Assembly: GCA_028874075.1 (NCBI GenBank)
Contig: JAPPLU010000060.1
Location: 343,281 to 399,053 of the forward strand
DNA: 55,773 bases
Source of the DNA: Chloroflexota bacterium
Lineage (GTDB): Bacteria; Chloroflexota; Dehalococcoidia; Lucifugimonadales; UBA3495
Direction: 5' to 3'
Under the pieces are notes generated by a model. The model made no database searches, was not told where the DNA came from, and saw nothing but the letters and a program-made list of their open reading frames with translations. Both the position numbers and the translations under genes were made by a program. Below, piece after piece: positions 8,177 to 16,662 of the stretch. Positions within the stretch are counted from its first letter, which is position 1, and the number at the start of each line of letters is the position of its first letter.

Positions 8177-9070
8177 TTGGCAACTCAACGCGACTTTGTC
8201 GGTTACGGGCGCAACGTGCCCCAGATACAGTGGCCCGGAGGGGCCAGGATTGCGGTGTCCCTGGTGGTTAATTACGAGGAGGGGTCCGAGTATTCCCTGC
8301 TGGACGGCGATGATCATCACGAAAGCAACAACGAGGTGCCGTCGCCCATTCCGTCGGGGCAGCGGGACCTGTACAACGAGTCATTTTTCGAGTACGGCAG
8401 CCGGGTGGGAGTGTGGCGCCTGCTGGACATGTTCGACCGCCATCAGGTCAAATCCACCTTCTATTGCTGCGCCCAGGCCCTGGAGCGGAACCCGGAGTTG
8501 GCCAGGGAGATAACTGCCCAGGGCCACGAACCGTGCGGCCACGGCTACCGGTGGGCTGAGGTACACCTGATGTCGCGTGAAGAAGAGGCCGAGGATATGC
8601 AAAAGACGGTGGCTGCCATCGAGGCCACCACCGGGGAGCGACCCCTGGGGTGGTTTACACGGTATGGGCCCAGCGTCAATACACGGGAACTTGCGGTGGC
8701 CGAGGGCGGATTCATCTACGACAGCCTGGCCACCAACGACGACCTGCCCTATTACGTTACAGTGGCCGACCGCCCGTGGCTGGTAATTCCCTACAGCTTT
8801 GAGACCAACGATGCCCGCTTCTGGCGGGGCGGCCTGGTCAGCACCGGCGATTTCTTCGAGTATCTGAAGGACTCCTTTGACTGCCTGTACCGGGAGGGGG
8901 CGACCCATCCCAAAATGATGTCGGTAGGACTGCACTGCAGGATTACGGGCAGGCCATCCAGGTCCCAGGCGGTGGAGCGATTTATCGAATACGCAAAGGG
9001 GTTTGAGGGAGTGTGGTTCGCGCGGCGGGTGGATATTGCCCGGTGGTGGCTGGAGAATTATCCGGCGTGA
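8177..9070 (+). CDS. Polysaccharide-deacetylase-fold hydrolase, PuuE allantoinase-like
   Basis: The 297-residue protein matches the PuuE branch of the NodB-like family. It begins RDFVGYGR, has WPGGARIAVS and NYEEGSE, then FYEYGSR-type FFEYGSR, KSTFYCC, GHEPCGHGYRW and GWFTRYGPS. PuuE enzymes are metal-independent allantoinases, and relatives act on cyclic imides or other amides. No other purine-breakdown gene is nearby, so allantoin as the substrate is not supported by context. The start is TTG with GGAGTAGG just upstream at 8164-8171. There is no signal peptide, so a cytoplasmic small-molecule hydrolase is more likely than a cell-wall deacetylase. Confidence 0.8.
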   Translation: MATQRDFVGYGRNVPQIQWPGGARIAVSLVVNYEEGSEYSLLDGDDHHESNNEVPSPIPSGQRDLYNESFFEYGSRVGVWRLLDMFDRHQVKSTFYCCAQALERNPELAREITAQGHEPCGHGYRWAEVHLMSREEEAEDMQKTVAAIEATTGERPLGWFTRYGPSVNTRELAVAEGGFIYDSLATNDDLPYYVTVADRPWLVIPYSFETNDARFWRGGLVSTGDFFEYLKDSFDCLYREGATHPKMMSVGLHCRITGRPSRSQAVERFIEYAKGFEGVWFARRVDIARWWLENYPA

Positions 9071-9090
9071 GGGAAGCCGTTGGGTTCCGG

Positions 9091-9109
9091 ATGCCGGCTT
9101 AGCCGGTAT
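9091..9109. repeat. Short dispersed-type palindrome after the PuuE-like gene
   Basis: ATGCCGGC and GCCGGTAT form an 8-bp stem with one G-T pair around TTA. The surroundings (TTCCGG before, GACGG after) resemble a widespread type of bacterial intergenic palindrome. It may also end transcription of the gene stopping at 9070. Confidence 0.4.
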
Positions 9110-9209
9110 GACGGTTGACAAGGCTGACTGGCGTCCTCAGGTCAACTCGGCCCTGATTGAAGATGAATCGAGGCAGAACGAATAGTCTGGGCAATGGAGG
9201 TCAACAGGT

Positions 9210-10118
9210 ATGAAATATGGCGTTTGCATACCGCACTACGGCAGGCCCATTGAGGTTGATGCCCTGACTGAAATGGCGGTTAAGGCGGAGGAAATGGGAT
9301 TTGACTCGGTGTGGGTAACTGACCACATCATTGTGCCCGACGTGCTGCCCGATCGCCCGCCGGAGATTGTTTACCGTCATGACATGCTGGAACCGGTCAC
9401 CCTGCTGGCGCACCTGGGTGCGGTAACCAACAGGGTGAAAATCGGCACCAGCGTCATCATCCTGCCCTACCGAAACCCAGTGATCCTGGCCAAGGCTATC
9501 GCCACTGCAGACATACTGTCCGGCGGGAGGGTGATTTTCGGCGCCGCCGTGGGCTGGATGGAAGGGGAGTTCGCCGCGCTTAACGCCGAGTTCAAGGACC
9601 GGGGCGCGGTCAGCGACGAATACCTGGGTCTGCTGAAGGAACTGTGGACGAATCCCAGGCCATCGTTTGCGGGAGAGACATTCCAGTTTTCGGACGTAAC
9701 TTTTTCGCCCATGCCGGTGCAAAAACCGCATCCGCCTATGTGGATTGGCGGCCGAAGTCGTGCGGGAGCCCGCAGGGCGGCCAGGTACGGCGACTGTTGG
9801 CATCCCGTCCAGATTCCCGCCTCCGAGGTGAAGGAGAAGGCGGAGTATATGGGGCAATACTGCCAGCGGATCGGCCGGGAGACGCCGCCGGAACTGTCCT
9901 TCCGGTGTAACCTGCGGTTCAGCGAGGGTCCCATGGACGGCGAGAGAGGGGCGCTGCAGGGGACGGTGGAAGACATTATCGGCGACATTAGCGATTACGC
10001 TGAAGCGGGCGTTAGTCACATTATCATGGAATTCCCAGGGGAGTCTTTTAGGGAAAAATTTGGGGCCATGGAACGATTTCAGCGGGACATAGTTCCCTAT
10101 GTGCCGCCGGAAAACTGA
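9210..10118 (+). CDS. LLM-class (luciferase-like) oxidoreductase, probably F420-dependent
   Basis: The 302-residue protein is a luciferase-like TIM-barrel monooxygenase. Features are the start MKYGVCIPHYG, DSVWVTDHI near residues 35-43, the GTSVIILPYRNP strand, DILSGGRVIFGAAVGW and PHPPMWIGG-x-S. Its compact length and these motifs match the F420-dependent subgroup, but the cofactor (F420 or FMN) cannot be proved here. The ATG is preceded by GGAGGT. It stands between two plus-strand catabolic-looking genes. The substrate is unknown. Confidence 0.85.
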   Translation: MKYGVCIPHYGRPIEVDALTEMAVKAEEMGFDSVWVTDHIIVPDVLPDRPPEIVYRHDMLEPVTLLAHLGAVTNRVKIGTSVIILPYRNPVILAKAIATADILSGGRVIFGAAVGWMEGEFAALNAEFKDRGAVSDEYLGLLKELWTNPRPSFAGETFQFSDVTFSPMPVQKPHPPMWIGGRSRAGARRAARYGDCWHPVQIPASEVKEKAEYMGQYCQRIGRETPPELSFRCNLRFSEGPMDGERGALQGTVEDIIGDISDYAEAGVSHIIMEFPGESFREKFGAMERFQRDIVPYVPPEN

Positions 10119-10200
10119 GGCTCCATTTCCAGGTACGGAGGTCCCCTACAGTTCAGATACGAATTTCTTGCGTAGCACCTTGCTTTGTGGTACTTTTACG

Positions 10201-10226
10201 CTAGTGCTTTATATGCATAGCGCTAG
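10201..10226 (+). promoter_or_regulatory. Dyad in the leader of the VOC gene
   Basis: CTAGTGCT and AGCGCTAG form an 8-bp stem with one G-T pair around a 10-base loop. It ends four bases before the GAGGT ribosome site at about 10231. It could be an operator or a leader hairpin that affects translation; the sequence does not decide. Confidence 0.35.
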
Positions 10227-10241
10227 TTGCGAGGTAATGTT

Positions 10242-10748
10242 ATGAGCTATAAGCCCAAGTATCTGGGTCACGTCAATATGTTCGTGCGTAATGCCGAGCG
10301 TTCCCAGAAATGGTACGAAGACATTCTGGGCCTGCACACGTATGATTTCAAGCCGGGTCGGGCGGCGTTTATGTCGGCCGACATCGAACAGTCTCACGAA
10401 ATTGCCCTCATCGAGGTGGGCGAGGAAGCGCCTGGCATCCAGCACCGGCAGGTGGGCCTGAACCACATGGCCTGGATGATGGAGAGCCTGGATGACTTGA
10501 AGGATATTTACCACCGCCTTAAGGAAAAAAACGTTCCCATCGGCCACATTTCCGACCATGGCATTTCCATTGGCATCTACTTCAACGACCTCGACGGCAA
10601 CGGCATCGAGGTTTCTTACGAACTGCCGCGGAGCCAGTGGAATCGGGAAGAGAACATTTTCATGGGCGAGGATCGCATGTCCGGCCAGTTCCCCGGCCCC
10701 TGGGACGAGGAAATGGCAGCCCAGCAGGCCGCCGCCGCAGCCCGCTAA
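10242..10748 (+). CDS. VOC-family (glyoxalase/extradiol-dioxygenase-like) protein
   Basis: The 168-residue protein has paired beta-alpha-beta modules of the vicinal oxygen chelate fold. Likely metal ligands are the histidine of LGHVNMF, the histidine of GLNHMAW and the glutamate of NGIEVSYE. This His-His-Glu set fits extradiol dioxygenases and related metal enzymes. The ATG at 10242 follows GAGGT; a TTG at 10227 would add five residues. The C-terminal 25 residues are alanine- and glutamine-rich and lie outside the domain. It precedes the DUF1800-DUF1501-NHL row in the same direction. Confidence 0.82.
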   Translation: MSYKPKYLGHVNMFVRNAERSQKWYEDILGLHTYDFKPGRAAFMSADIEQSHEIALIEVGEEAPGIQHRQVGLNHMAWMMESLDDLKDIYHRLKEKNVPIGHISDHGISIGIYFNDLDGNGIEVSYELPRSQWNREENIFMGEDRMSGQFPGPWDEEMAAQQAAAAAR

Positions 10749-10811
10749 AGGCGGCTGCAGGCAAATACTGCACCGAGCTAACATTCAGTGAAACTTTAGG
10801 GAGGAGAAGGT

Positions 10812-12215
10812 ATGCCGAGCCAGGAAGACATTGCCTTGATGGCTCATCTGATGCGTCGGGCCGGTTTCGGCGCCAGCCGCGCCGAACTGGAGGAGCGTTG
10901 CGCCCGGGGCTACGAGGCCACTGTAGAAGAACTGCTCAATCCCGGTGACGATTCCGGCATAGACGAGGATGAGCTCTACCGCTATTTCCCACAGTTTGAA
11001 AGTTCTCTGGCGCCGGTTGCGGCCCAGACCGAGTGGGTGTACCGCATGGTCAACACCACTTGGCCGCTGAAGGAAAAGATGGCCCTCTTCTGGCACCAGC
11101 TTTTCGCGACAGGAAACTCCAAGGTGGACAACCCGCCGGAGCTGCTGGCCCAGATTGGCATGTTCCGGGAGGAGGGACTGACCAACTTCCCGAACCTGCT
11201 TGTGAAGCTGGCCCAGAACCCGGCCATGATTTACTGGCTGGACAACAACGGCAACCACTACGGCTCCATCAACGAAAACTGGGGCCGCGAGCTGCTGGAA
11301 CTGTTCTCAATGGGCGTGGACCACTATTCAGAGGAGGACATCAAGGAAGCCTCCCGCGCCTTTACCGGCTGGACTCTGGGTACCAAGCCGCCCCGCCAGC
11401 CCGTGGGCCGCTTCTACTGGAGTTTCGAGTTCAAGCCCGAAGACCATGACTACGGCGAGAAGGAGTTCCTGGGCCATACCGGCAACTTCGATGGCGCCGA
11501 CATTATCGACATTATTGTCAAGCAGGAAGATACCGCCCGGTTCCTGGCCCGCCACCTGTATAACTTCTTCGTGGCTGACGAGCCCCAGGTACCGGCATGG
11601 AGCATAACTCCCCCCAACGACCCGGAGGCTATTGATACCCTGGTCAAGGCTTACATGGACTCGGACGCCGACATAAAATCCATCTTGCGGGCGTTGCTCA
11701 ACTCCGACTTCTTCAAGAACGCCCGTTTCCAGCACGTGAAGAGTCCCGCCGAACTGGTGGTGAGCACCGTGCGCATGGCAGGCAACTACAACCAGCCTCG
11801 GACGGGATTTCCTCTGCTGGCCTTCGAGTGCGGCTGGCAGGGCCAGGAACTGATGAATCCGCCCAGCGTGGAAAGCTGGCATACAGGTTCCGAGTGGATT
11901 GACGGCGGCGCCCTGGTGCGGCGGGTCAACTTTGCCGCCAAGCTGCTTTCCGACACGTCCCTGCCTGGTGTCAAAGCCATCGTGGCGGGACTGAAAGTAC
12001 GTGGGACCCTTAGCCCAGCCGAGTTTGTCCGTGCCTGCCTTGACCTGGTGGGCCCGGTGGAAGTGGACGACGGCACCTTCCAGGAACTGTTCACCCACGC
12101 CCAGGAGGGTGGCGACGTCAGTTGGGACACGGAAGACGCGGCCACCGAATCGGAAAAGCGCACCGGCGTTATGCTGGCGTTGATCGCCGCGACCCGGGAA
12201 TTTCAGTTTGCGTAA
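10812..12215 (+). CDS. DUF1800 family protein
   Basis: The 467-residue protein starts with the family hallmark HLMRRAGFGASRAELEE. Later it has WHQLFATG, the ENWGRELLELFSMG region and AFTGWTLG, all typical of DUF1800. The biochemical function of the family is unknown. It nearly always pairs with a DUF1501 protein, as here, with a gap of 49 bases. No signal peptide is obvious. The ATG follows GGGAGGAGAAGGT. Context suggests a shared operon with the VOC gene upstream and the NHL gene downstream. Confidence 0.9.
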   Translation: MPSQEDIALMAHLMRRAGFGASRAELEERCARGYEATVEELLNPGDDSGIDEDELYRYFPQFESSLAPVAAQTEWVYRMVNTTWPLKEKMALFWHQLFATGNSKVDNPPELLAQIGMFREEGLTNFPNLLVKLAQNPAMIYWLDNNGNHYGSINENWGRELLELFSMGVDHYSEEDIKEASRAFTGWTLGTKPPRQPVGRFYWSFEFKPEDHDYGEKEFLGHTGNFDGADIIDIIVKQEDTARFLARHLYNFFVADEPQVPAWSITPPNDPEAIDTLVKAYMDSDADIKSILRALLNSDFFKNARFQHVKSPAELVVSTVRMAGNYNQPRTGFPLLAFECGWQGQELMNPPSVESWHTGSEWIDGGALVRRVNFAAKLLSDTSLPGVKAIVAGLKVRGTLSPAEFVRACLDLVGPVEVDDGTFQELFTHAQEGGDVSWDTEDAATESEKRTGVMLALIAATREFQFA

Positions 12216-12264
12216 GCCGGCCTAGTCCGGCCGGCCAATTCAGCCAAATCGGGAGGACAAGGAT

Positions 12265-13401
12265 ATGGCTTCAACCAGGAAAGACCCGGTGCTGGTGGTT
12301 CTGCAGCTTTCCGGCGCCAACGACTATCTAAATACGGTGGTTCCGTTTACCAACCCCCTGTATTGGGAAAATCGGCCCAACCTGGGCCTGCCCGAAAACC
12401 AGCTTATCAAGTTCACCGATGACCTGGCCTTTCACCCCACCATGGGGCCAGTGAAGGACCTGTGGGACCAGGGCCAGATGGCTATCATCCATGGCATCGG
12501 CTACGAAAACTCATCCCGCTCCCACTTCCGGTCCATGGACATCTGGCACACCTGTGAGCCGGACAAGGTGGGCACCGAAGGCTGGCTGGGCCGCGTTATT
12601 CGCGACCTGGACCCCACCGGAGAGAATGTGCTGAAGGGCGTGAACTTTGGCCAGGGTCTGCCCCGGGCCATGGCCCTGCGCGGCGTCCCCGTAACGTCAG
12701 TATCCGACCTGGCTTCCTACGGTGTCCTGACAGACATTCCTGCCATTGGCGGCGGAGATGAGCGGGAGCAAATGCTGGAGCTATTCTCCCGGGTCTACTC
12801 GCCGGCCATCGGCACGGGCATGACGATGGACTACCTGGGCCAGACGGGGCGGGACGCACTGAAGGGCGCTGACATCATCAAGGCGGCCCCGGAGCAGTAC
12901 TCGTCCACCATTGAGTATGCCGACAATCCCATCGCCAAAAGCCTGAAGAGTGTGGCGCAGGTGCATCTGGCCAACCTGGGTACCCAGGTCTTCTACACCC
13001 AGTACGGCAGTTTCGACACCCACTTCAACCAGCTTCCGGCCCACGCCAAGCTGTGGACGGACGTTTCCGGCGCGGTGAACGACTTCTTTGCCGACCTGCG
13101 AGAGCACGACGCCTCGGACAACGTGGTTATGCTGGTATTCACCGAGTTCGGCCGCCGGGTGCATGACAACGGCACCGGCTGCGACCACGGCCGGGGCGGC
13201 GTAGCCTTCGCCCTGGGCGATGCGGTCAACCCCGGCATGTACGGCGAATACCCGTCCCTGAAGGCGGAGGACCTGTTCGAAGGGGACATGGTTCCCAGCT
13301 ACGACTTCCGGGGCTTTTATTCCACCTTCGCCGAGCGGTGGCTGGGCCTGGACGCCAAGCCCATCGTCGGCGGGGAATACGAGCAGATGGACTTCCTGTA
13401 G
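12265..13401 (+). CDS. DUF1501 family protein
   Basis: The 378-residue protein has DUF1501 marks: LVVLQLSGANDYLNTVVP near the start, HPTMGPVKDLWDQGQMAIIHG, SRSHFRSMDIWHT, FDTHFNQ, FTEFGRRVHDN and CDHGRGG. The fold is related to alkaline-phosphatase-like enzymes, with the D/H-rich motifs probably binding metal. Many family members carry a Tat signal; this one does not, so location is uncertain. It follows the DUF1800 gene with its own GGGAGGA ribosome site. Confidence 0.9.
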   Translation: MASTRKDPVLVVLQLSGANDYLNTVVPFTNPLYWENRPNLGLPENQLIKFTDDLAFHPTMGPVKDLWDQGQMAIIHGIGYENSSRSHFRSMDIWHTCEPDKVGTEGWLGRVIRDLDPTGENVLKGVNFGQGLPRAMALRGVPVTSVSDLASYGVLTDIPAIGGGDEREQMLELFSRVYSPAIGTGMTMDYLGQTGRDALKGADIIKAAPEQYSSTIEYADNPIAKSLKSVAQVHLANLGTQVFYTQYGSFDTHFNQLPAHAKLWTDVSGAVNDFFADLREHDASDNVVMLVFTEFGRRVHDNGTGCDHGRGGVAFALGDAVNPGMYGEYPSLKAEDLFEGDMVPSYDFRGFYSTFAERWLGLDAKPIVGGEYEQMDFL

Positions 13402-13431
13402 GCCATTCCCATCTTGGGTAAGTTGAACAAT

Positions 13432-13460
13432 GTAGGGGCGGGTTTCAAACCCGCCCCTAC
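13432..13460. repeat. Perfect 29-base palindrome (REP-like)
   Basis: GTAGGGGCGGGTTT and AAACCCGCCCCTAC are perfect complements around a single C. Palindromes of this GTAGGGGCG...CGCCCCTAC kind are recalled as scattered intergenic repeats in many bacterial genomes. It lies 30 bases after the DUF1501 stop and lacks a T run. Confidence 0.6.
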
Positions 13461-13518
13461 GGGGATAGCAAGCCAGCGCAAATAGGCAATGCTCCCTCAC
13501 GCTATTTAGGAGGCAGAG

Positions 13519-14517
13519 ATGCTTACCACAGTCGCCGCCGGGCGAGTTTTCGACTACAGCCACTGCATTGGGATGTATTCCACATCGGGCATCGGGTTCC
13601 TGGTGCCCATGGACTTTGGCCTGGGCAGCAACAAAACCGTGTACGTGTTGAACCGGGGCGTGGACGAAATCACCCTTCGCATCAGCAAGTGCACCCTGGA
13701 CCACGAGTTCATTACCGACATTGGGCGCTTTGGTATGGGGGATGGCCAGTTCGTCTGGCCCATTGCCATCGCCCTGGACGCCGATGAAAACATCTACGTG
13801 TCGGACGAGAATACCCACAAGATTACCGTGATGGATGAGGACGGCGAATTCATTGCCAAGTGGGGTGAAGCCGGCAGTGGGGAGGGTCAGATGCGCGGCC
13901 CCGCCGGCATAGCGGTGGACGGCGATGGCCACGTGGTAGTGGCGGACAGCCAGAACCACCGAGTCCAGAAGTTCACCAGGGACGGCCAATACCTGTCCGG
14001 GTGGGGCAGCGAGGGCAGCGCCCCGGGACAGCTCAACAAGCCCTGGGGCCTTTGCGTGGACAAGGAAGGCAGCATTTACGTGGCCGACTGGAAGAATGAC
14101 CGGGTGCAGAAATTTAGCGCCGACGGTCAGTTCCTGCTGGAGTTCAAGGAGACGCCGGGCGGCGTGGGCGGACTGCATCGTCCCACCGGCGTGGCCGTGG
14201 ACTCGGATGGCGACGTTTACGTGGCAGACTGGGGCAATCACGAGGTGAAGATCTACGAACCCGACGGCAAGTTCATCGCTGCCCTGGTGGGCGATGCAGA
14301 GACCCCGTCGCCGTGGGTGCAGGACTACATTGACGCCAATCCGGACGTGGCCAAGGCCCGCCGTCGTACCAACATGGAAGTGGAGTGGCGGTTCAACCGG
14401 CCTATCGCCGTCCATTTGGATGCTGAAGACCGGCTTTACGTGGCCGAGGCCGTTCGTCATCGCATCCAGGTCTACACCAAGGAGCGGGACTACGCGGAGG
14501 CGGCGATTAACCTGTAG
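13519..14517 (+). CDS. NHL-repeat beta-propeller protein
   Basis: The 332-residue protein consists mostly of NHL repeats with the recurring pattern P-x-G-(I/V/L)-A-V-D...(V/I)-Y-V-A-D-x-x-N-x-(R/E)-(V/I)-x-(K/V)-F. At least five copies are visible (for example VVVADSQNHRVQKF, IYVADWKNDRVQKF, VYVADWGNHEVKIY), fitting a six-bladed propeller. Such propellers bind proteins or act as lyase or peptidase scaffolds. No signal peptide is seen. The ATG follows AGGAGG. It ends the VOC-DUF1800-DUF1501 row. Confidence 0.88.
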   Translation: MLTTVAAGRVFDYSHCIGMYSTSGIGFLVPMDFGLGSNKTVYVLNRGVDEITLRISKCTLDHEFITDIGRFGMGDGQFVWPIAIALDADENIYVSDENTHKITVMDEDGEFIAKWGEAGSGEGQMRGPAGIAVDGDGHVVVADSQNHRVQKFTRDGQYLSGWGSEGSAPGQLNKPWGLCVDKEGSIYVADWKNDRVQKFSADGQFLLEFKETPGGVGGLHRPTGVAVDSDGDVYVADWGNHEVKIYEPDGKFIAALVGDAETPSPWVQDYIDANPDVAKARRRTNMEVEWRFNRPIAVHLDAEDRLYVAEAVRHRIQVYTKERDYAEAAINL

Positions 14518-14546
14518 GCGCCAGAAGGGTAAAACGGAACAGAGAA

Positions 14547-14570
14547 AGGGGCAGGTTGCGGCCTGCCCCT
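14547..14570. terminator. Two-way terminator between convergent genes
   Basis: AGGGGCAGG and CCTGCCCCT form a 9-bp stem around TTGCGG. The plus side continues CTTCCTTTG and the minus side TTTCTCTGTTCCGTTTT, so it can end both the NHL gene (stop 14517) and the S9 peptidase (stop 14582). Confidence 0.75.
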
Positions 14571-14581
14571 CTTCCTTTGCG

Positions 14582-16555
14582 CTACTCTGACAACCGTGCC
14601 AACGCGTCTCCCAAGCCCGGCACCTGTTCCGAACCTTCCGGTACGGTAATGGACGAACCGGCCAGGGCGTCGCCGATGGGTTCGCAGCGGCCGCCCAGGC
14701 ATTGCGCCAGGAAGGCTTCGGCCACGGCAAAGAAGGAAAGGTTGTTTTCGGGGCGGGCGAAGCCGTGGCCTTCGTCGGGGTAGAGAACGTAGGTAACGGG
14801 AATAGCCTTTTCCTGCATGGCGCGCACAATCTGGTCGGATTCCGACTGTTTAACCCGTGGGTCGTTGGCTCCTTGCCCTATTAGCAGAGGTCTTTGTATG
14901 TTATCTACGAAGGACAGAGGGGAGCGGCCCAGCAGAAACGCACGGCCTTCTTCAGTGCGAAAGTCCCCCACCCGGCTGGTGAACAGGTTGATCATGGGCT
15001 GCCAGTAGGGCGGCACCGTTTCCATCAGGGTTACAAGGTTGGAAACGCCCACAATGTCCACGCCGCAGGCGAAGACATCAGGGGTGAATGTCATGCCCAC
15101 CAGGGTAGCGTAGCCACCGTAGCTGCCGCCCATAATGGCCACCCGGTTGGGGTCTGCAATCCCCTCTGTGACTGCCCACTGAACCGCATCCAGTAGGTCG
15201 TCATGCATCTTGGCGCCCCATTCCAGGTTGCCTGCATTGACGAAGTTCTTGCCGAAGCCGGTTGAGCCTCGGAAGTTGACGCTGAGAACCGCGTAGCCCC
15301 GGTTGGCCAGCAACTGGAAGATGGGATTGTATCCCCATGAATCCCGCGCCCACGGTCCTCCATGCACCAACAGGGCCAGTGGAAGGGGTTCCGCCACGCT
15401 GCCGTCCTGATCTGGGTCTGACTCCAGAGGCAGGGAATAGTAGCAGACCAGGTTTAGGCCATCCCGCGCCGGAATCACTGCCGGGTGAACTTTGACCAGC
15501 GGCAGGTCTTCCAGGGCCGTCCGATTGGTAAAAAGAAACTTGGCCTCTTTGCTGGCGCGAGTATATCGGTAGTAGCGCACCGGCCCGTCGTCCAATAAGT
15601 AGGCCACAATCCAGCAGCCGTCGTCCAGGGTGCGGCTGACGATCTCGATATCGCCGGCCGAAACGGAGCAAAGGAATTCCATATCTGCTTTCACAGCGCC
15701 GTCCAGTACCTGCCAGGACTTGCGATCATAGTTGAAGGCGACGGCCTGGAGGGTCCTTTCGGTGGGATGAAGCAGTGTATCGGCCACGTCGGCCCGGTCG
15801 TCGGAAACCAGCGGTGTAACCTCGCCGGTGCGCAGATCAAGGGACGCGAGGGCCGCGGTGTCCCTGCCCCGACTGTCGGTCATGTAGATGGCCTGACCAT
15901 CTTTGCTGAATTCGACGGGGCCGGTGGTAACGGAGTCTTCCGATTCGATGGTGAATGAAGGTTCCCATTGGCCGTCGGGGCCGGGACGCAGGAAGTCTAT
16001 GCCGCCATCCTCGGTCAGGCGGGCGGCAAAGCGCACGTTGAAGTCATCGTCTGTGACGAAGAAAGCAAATCCGTTGTTCTGCTGGACCAGTTCCCGCTCT
16101 CCGGTGTTCAGGTCAATCAGGTAGAGGTCGTGAAACTGGGCCTCGCGGTCATTGAGGCCAACCTGAATGAGGTGGGGGTGTTTGTGGGAGTCCCGCTGGA
16201 TCTGGGCCTGAACTCCTTCCAGCGGTGTAAGGTCGCGGCTTTCTCCTGTTGCCACGTCCACCGTGTACAGGCGCCAGTTCTCGTCGCCACCGCTGTCCTG
16301 CAGGTAAACGATGCGGTTTGGGGCGAAAGTCCAGCCATGCCGCCGGATGCCCCGTCCGGTGTCGTGGGTAACGGGCCTGGCTGAGGATGGATCGTTAGCC
16401 GGAGCGACCCAAACATTGAGCACGCCGTCCACGGGGGCAAGAAAACTGATGTGGGTACCGTCGGGGCTTATCTGCGGGGAGGCCTTGTCGGGGTTACCGA
16501 AGAAAACTCTGCGGGGTATCAAAGTCGGGACTGCCCCCGGAATGTGCTGCGACAT
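14582..16555 (-). CDS. S9-family serine peptidase (acylaminoacyl-peptidase/oligopeptidase-like)
   Basis: The 657-residue protein has an N-terminal beta-propeller (WD40-like PD40 repeats such as SPDGTHISFL and SKDGQAIYMTDSRG). The C-terminal alpha/beta-hydrolase domain carries the nucleophile in GGSYGGYA, the acid near ANDPRVK and the histidine in DEGHGF. This is the prolyl oligopeptidase family, which trims short peptides. Length and layout are normal. There is no signal peptide, so it should be cytoplasmic. The ATG at 16555 follows AGGAGGAAG. It ends against the NHL gene. Confidence 0.92.
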   Translation of the reverse strand: MSQHIPGAVPTLIPRRVFFGNPDKASPQISPDGTHISFLAPVDGVLNVWVAPANDPSSARPVTHDTGRGIRRHGWTFAPNRIVYLQDSGGDENWRLYTVDVATGESRDLTPLEGVQAQIQRDSHKHPHLIQVGLNDREAQFHDLYLIDLNTGERELVQQNNGFAFFVTDDDFNVRFAARLTEDGGIDFLRPGPDGQWEPSFTIESEDSVTTGPVEFSKDGQAIYMTDSRGRDTAALASLDLRTGEVTPLVSDDRADVADTLLHPTERTLQAVAFNYDRKSWQVLDGAVKADMEFLCSVSAGDIEIVSRTLDDGCWIVAYLLDDGPVRYYRYTRASKEAKFLFTNRTALEDLPLVKVHPAVIPARDGLNLVCYYSLPLESDPDQDGSVAEPLPLALLVHGGPWARDSWGYNPIFQLLANRGYAVLSVNFRGSTGFGKNFVNAGNLEWGAKMHDDLLDAVQWAVTEGIADPNRVAIMGGSYGGYATLVGMTFTPDVFACGVDIVGVSNLVTLMETVPPYWQPMINLFTSRVGDFRTEEGRAFLLGRSPLSFVDNIQRPLLIGQGANDPRVKQSESDQIVRAMQEKAIPVTYVLYPDEGHGFARPENNLSFFAVAEAFLAQCLGGRCEPIGDALAGSSITVPEGSEQVPGLGDALARLSE

Positions 16556-16597
16556 TGGGTTCTTCCTCCTGGTTTTCGTATCTGAAAAATGAAGAAA

Positions 16598-16626
16598 GCC
16601 GCTTAACAGTTTTTGTTGAAAGCGGC
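16598..16626 (-). terminator. Terminator after the selenoprotein candidate
   Basis: On the minus strand GCCGCTT and AAGCGGC form a 7-bp stem around a 15-base loop, followed by TTTCTTCATTTTT. It lies 37 bases after the stop at 16663. Confidence 0.6.
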
Positions 16627-16662
16627 CAATGGGTATCCCAAGTACGTGGTTACCCCAATATA

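Noticed and set aside
12781..14829. A 682-codon open frame on the minus strand across DUF1501 and the NHL gene
   Set aside because: It runs antisense to two recognised genes, spans their gap including the palindrome, and has no recognisable domain.
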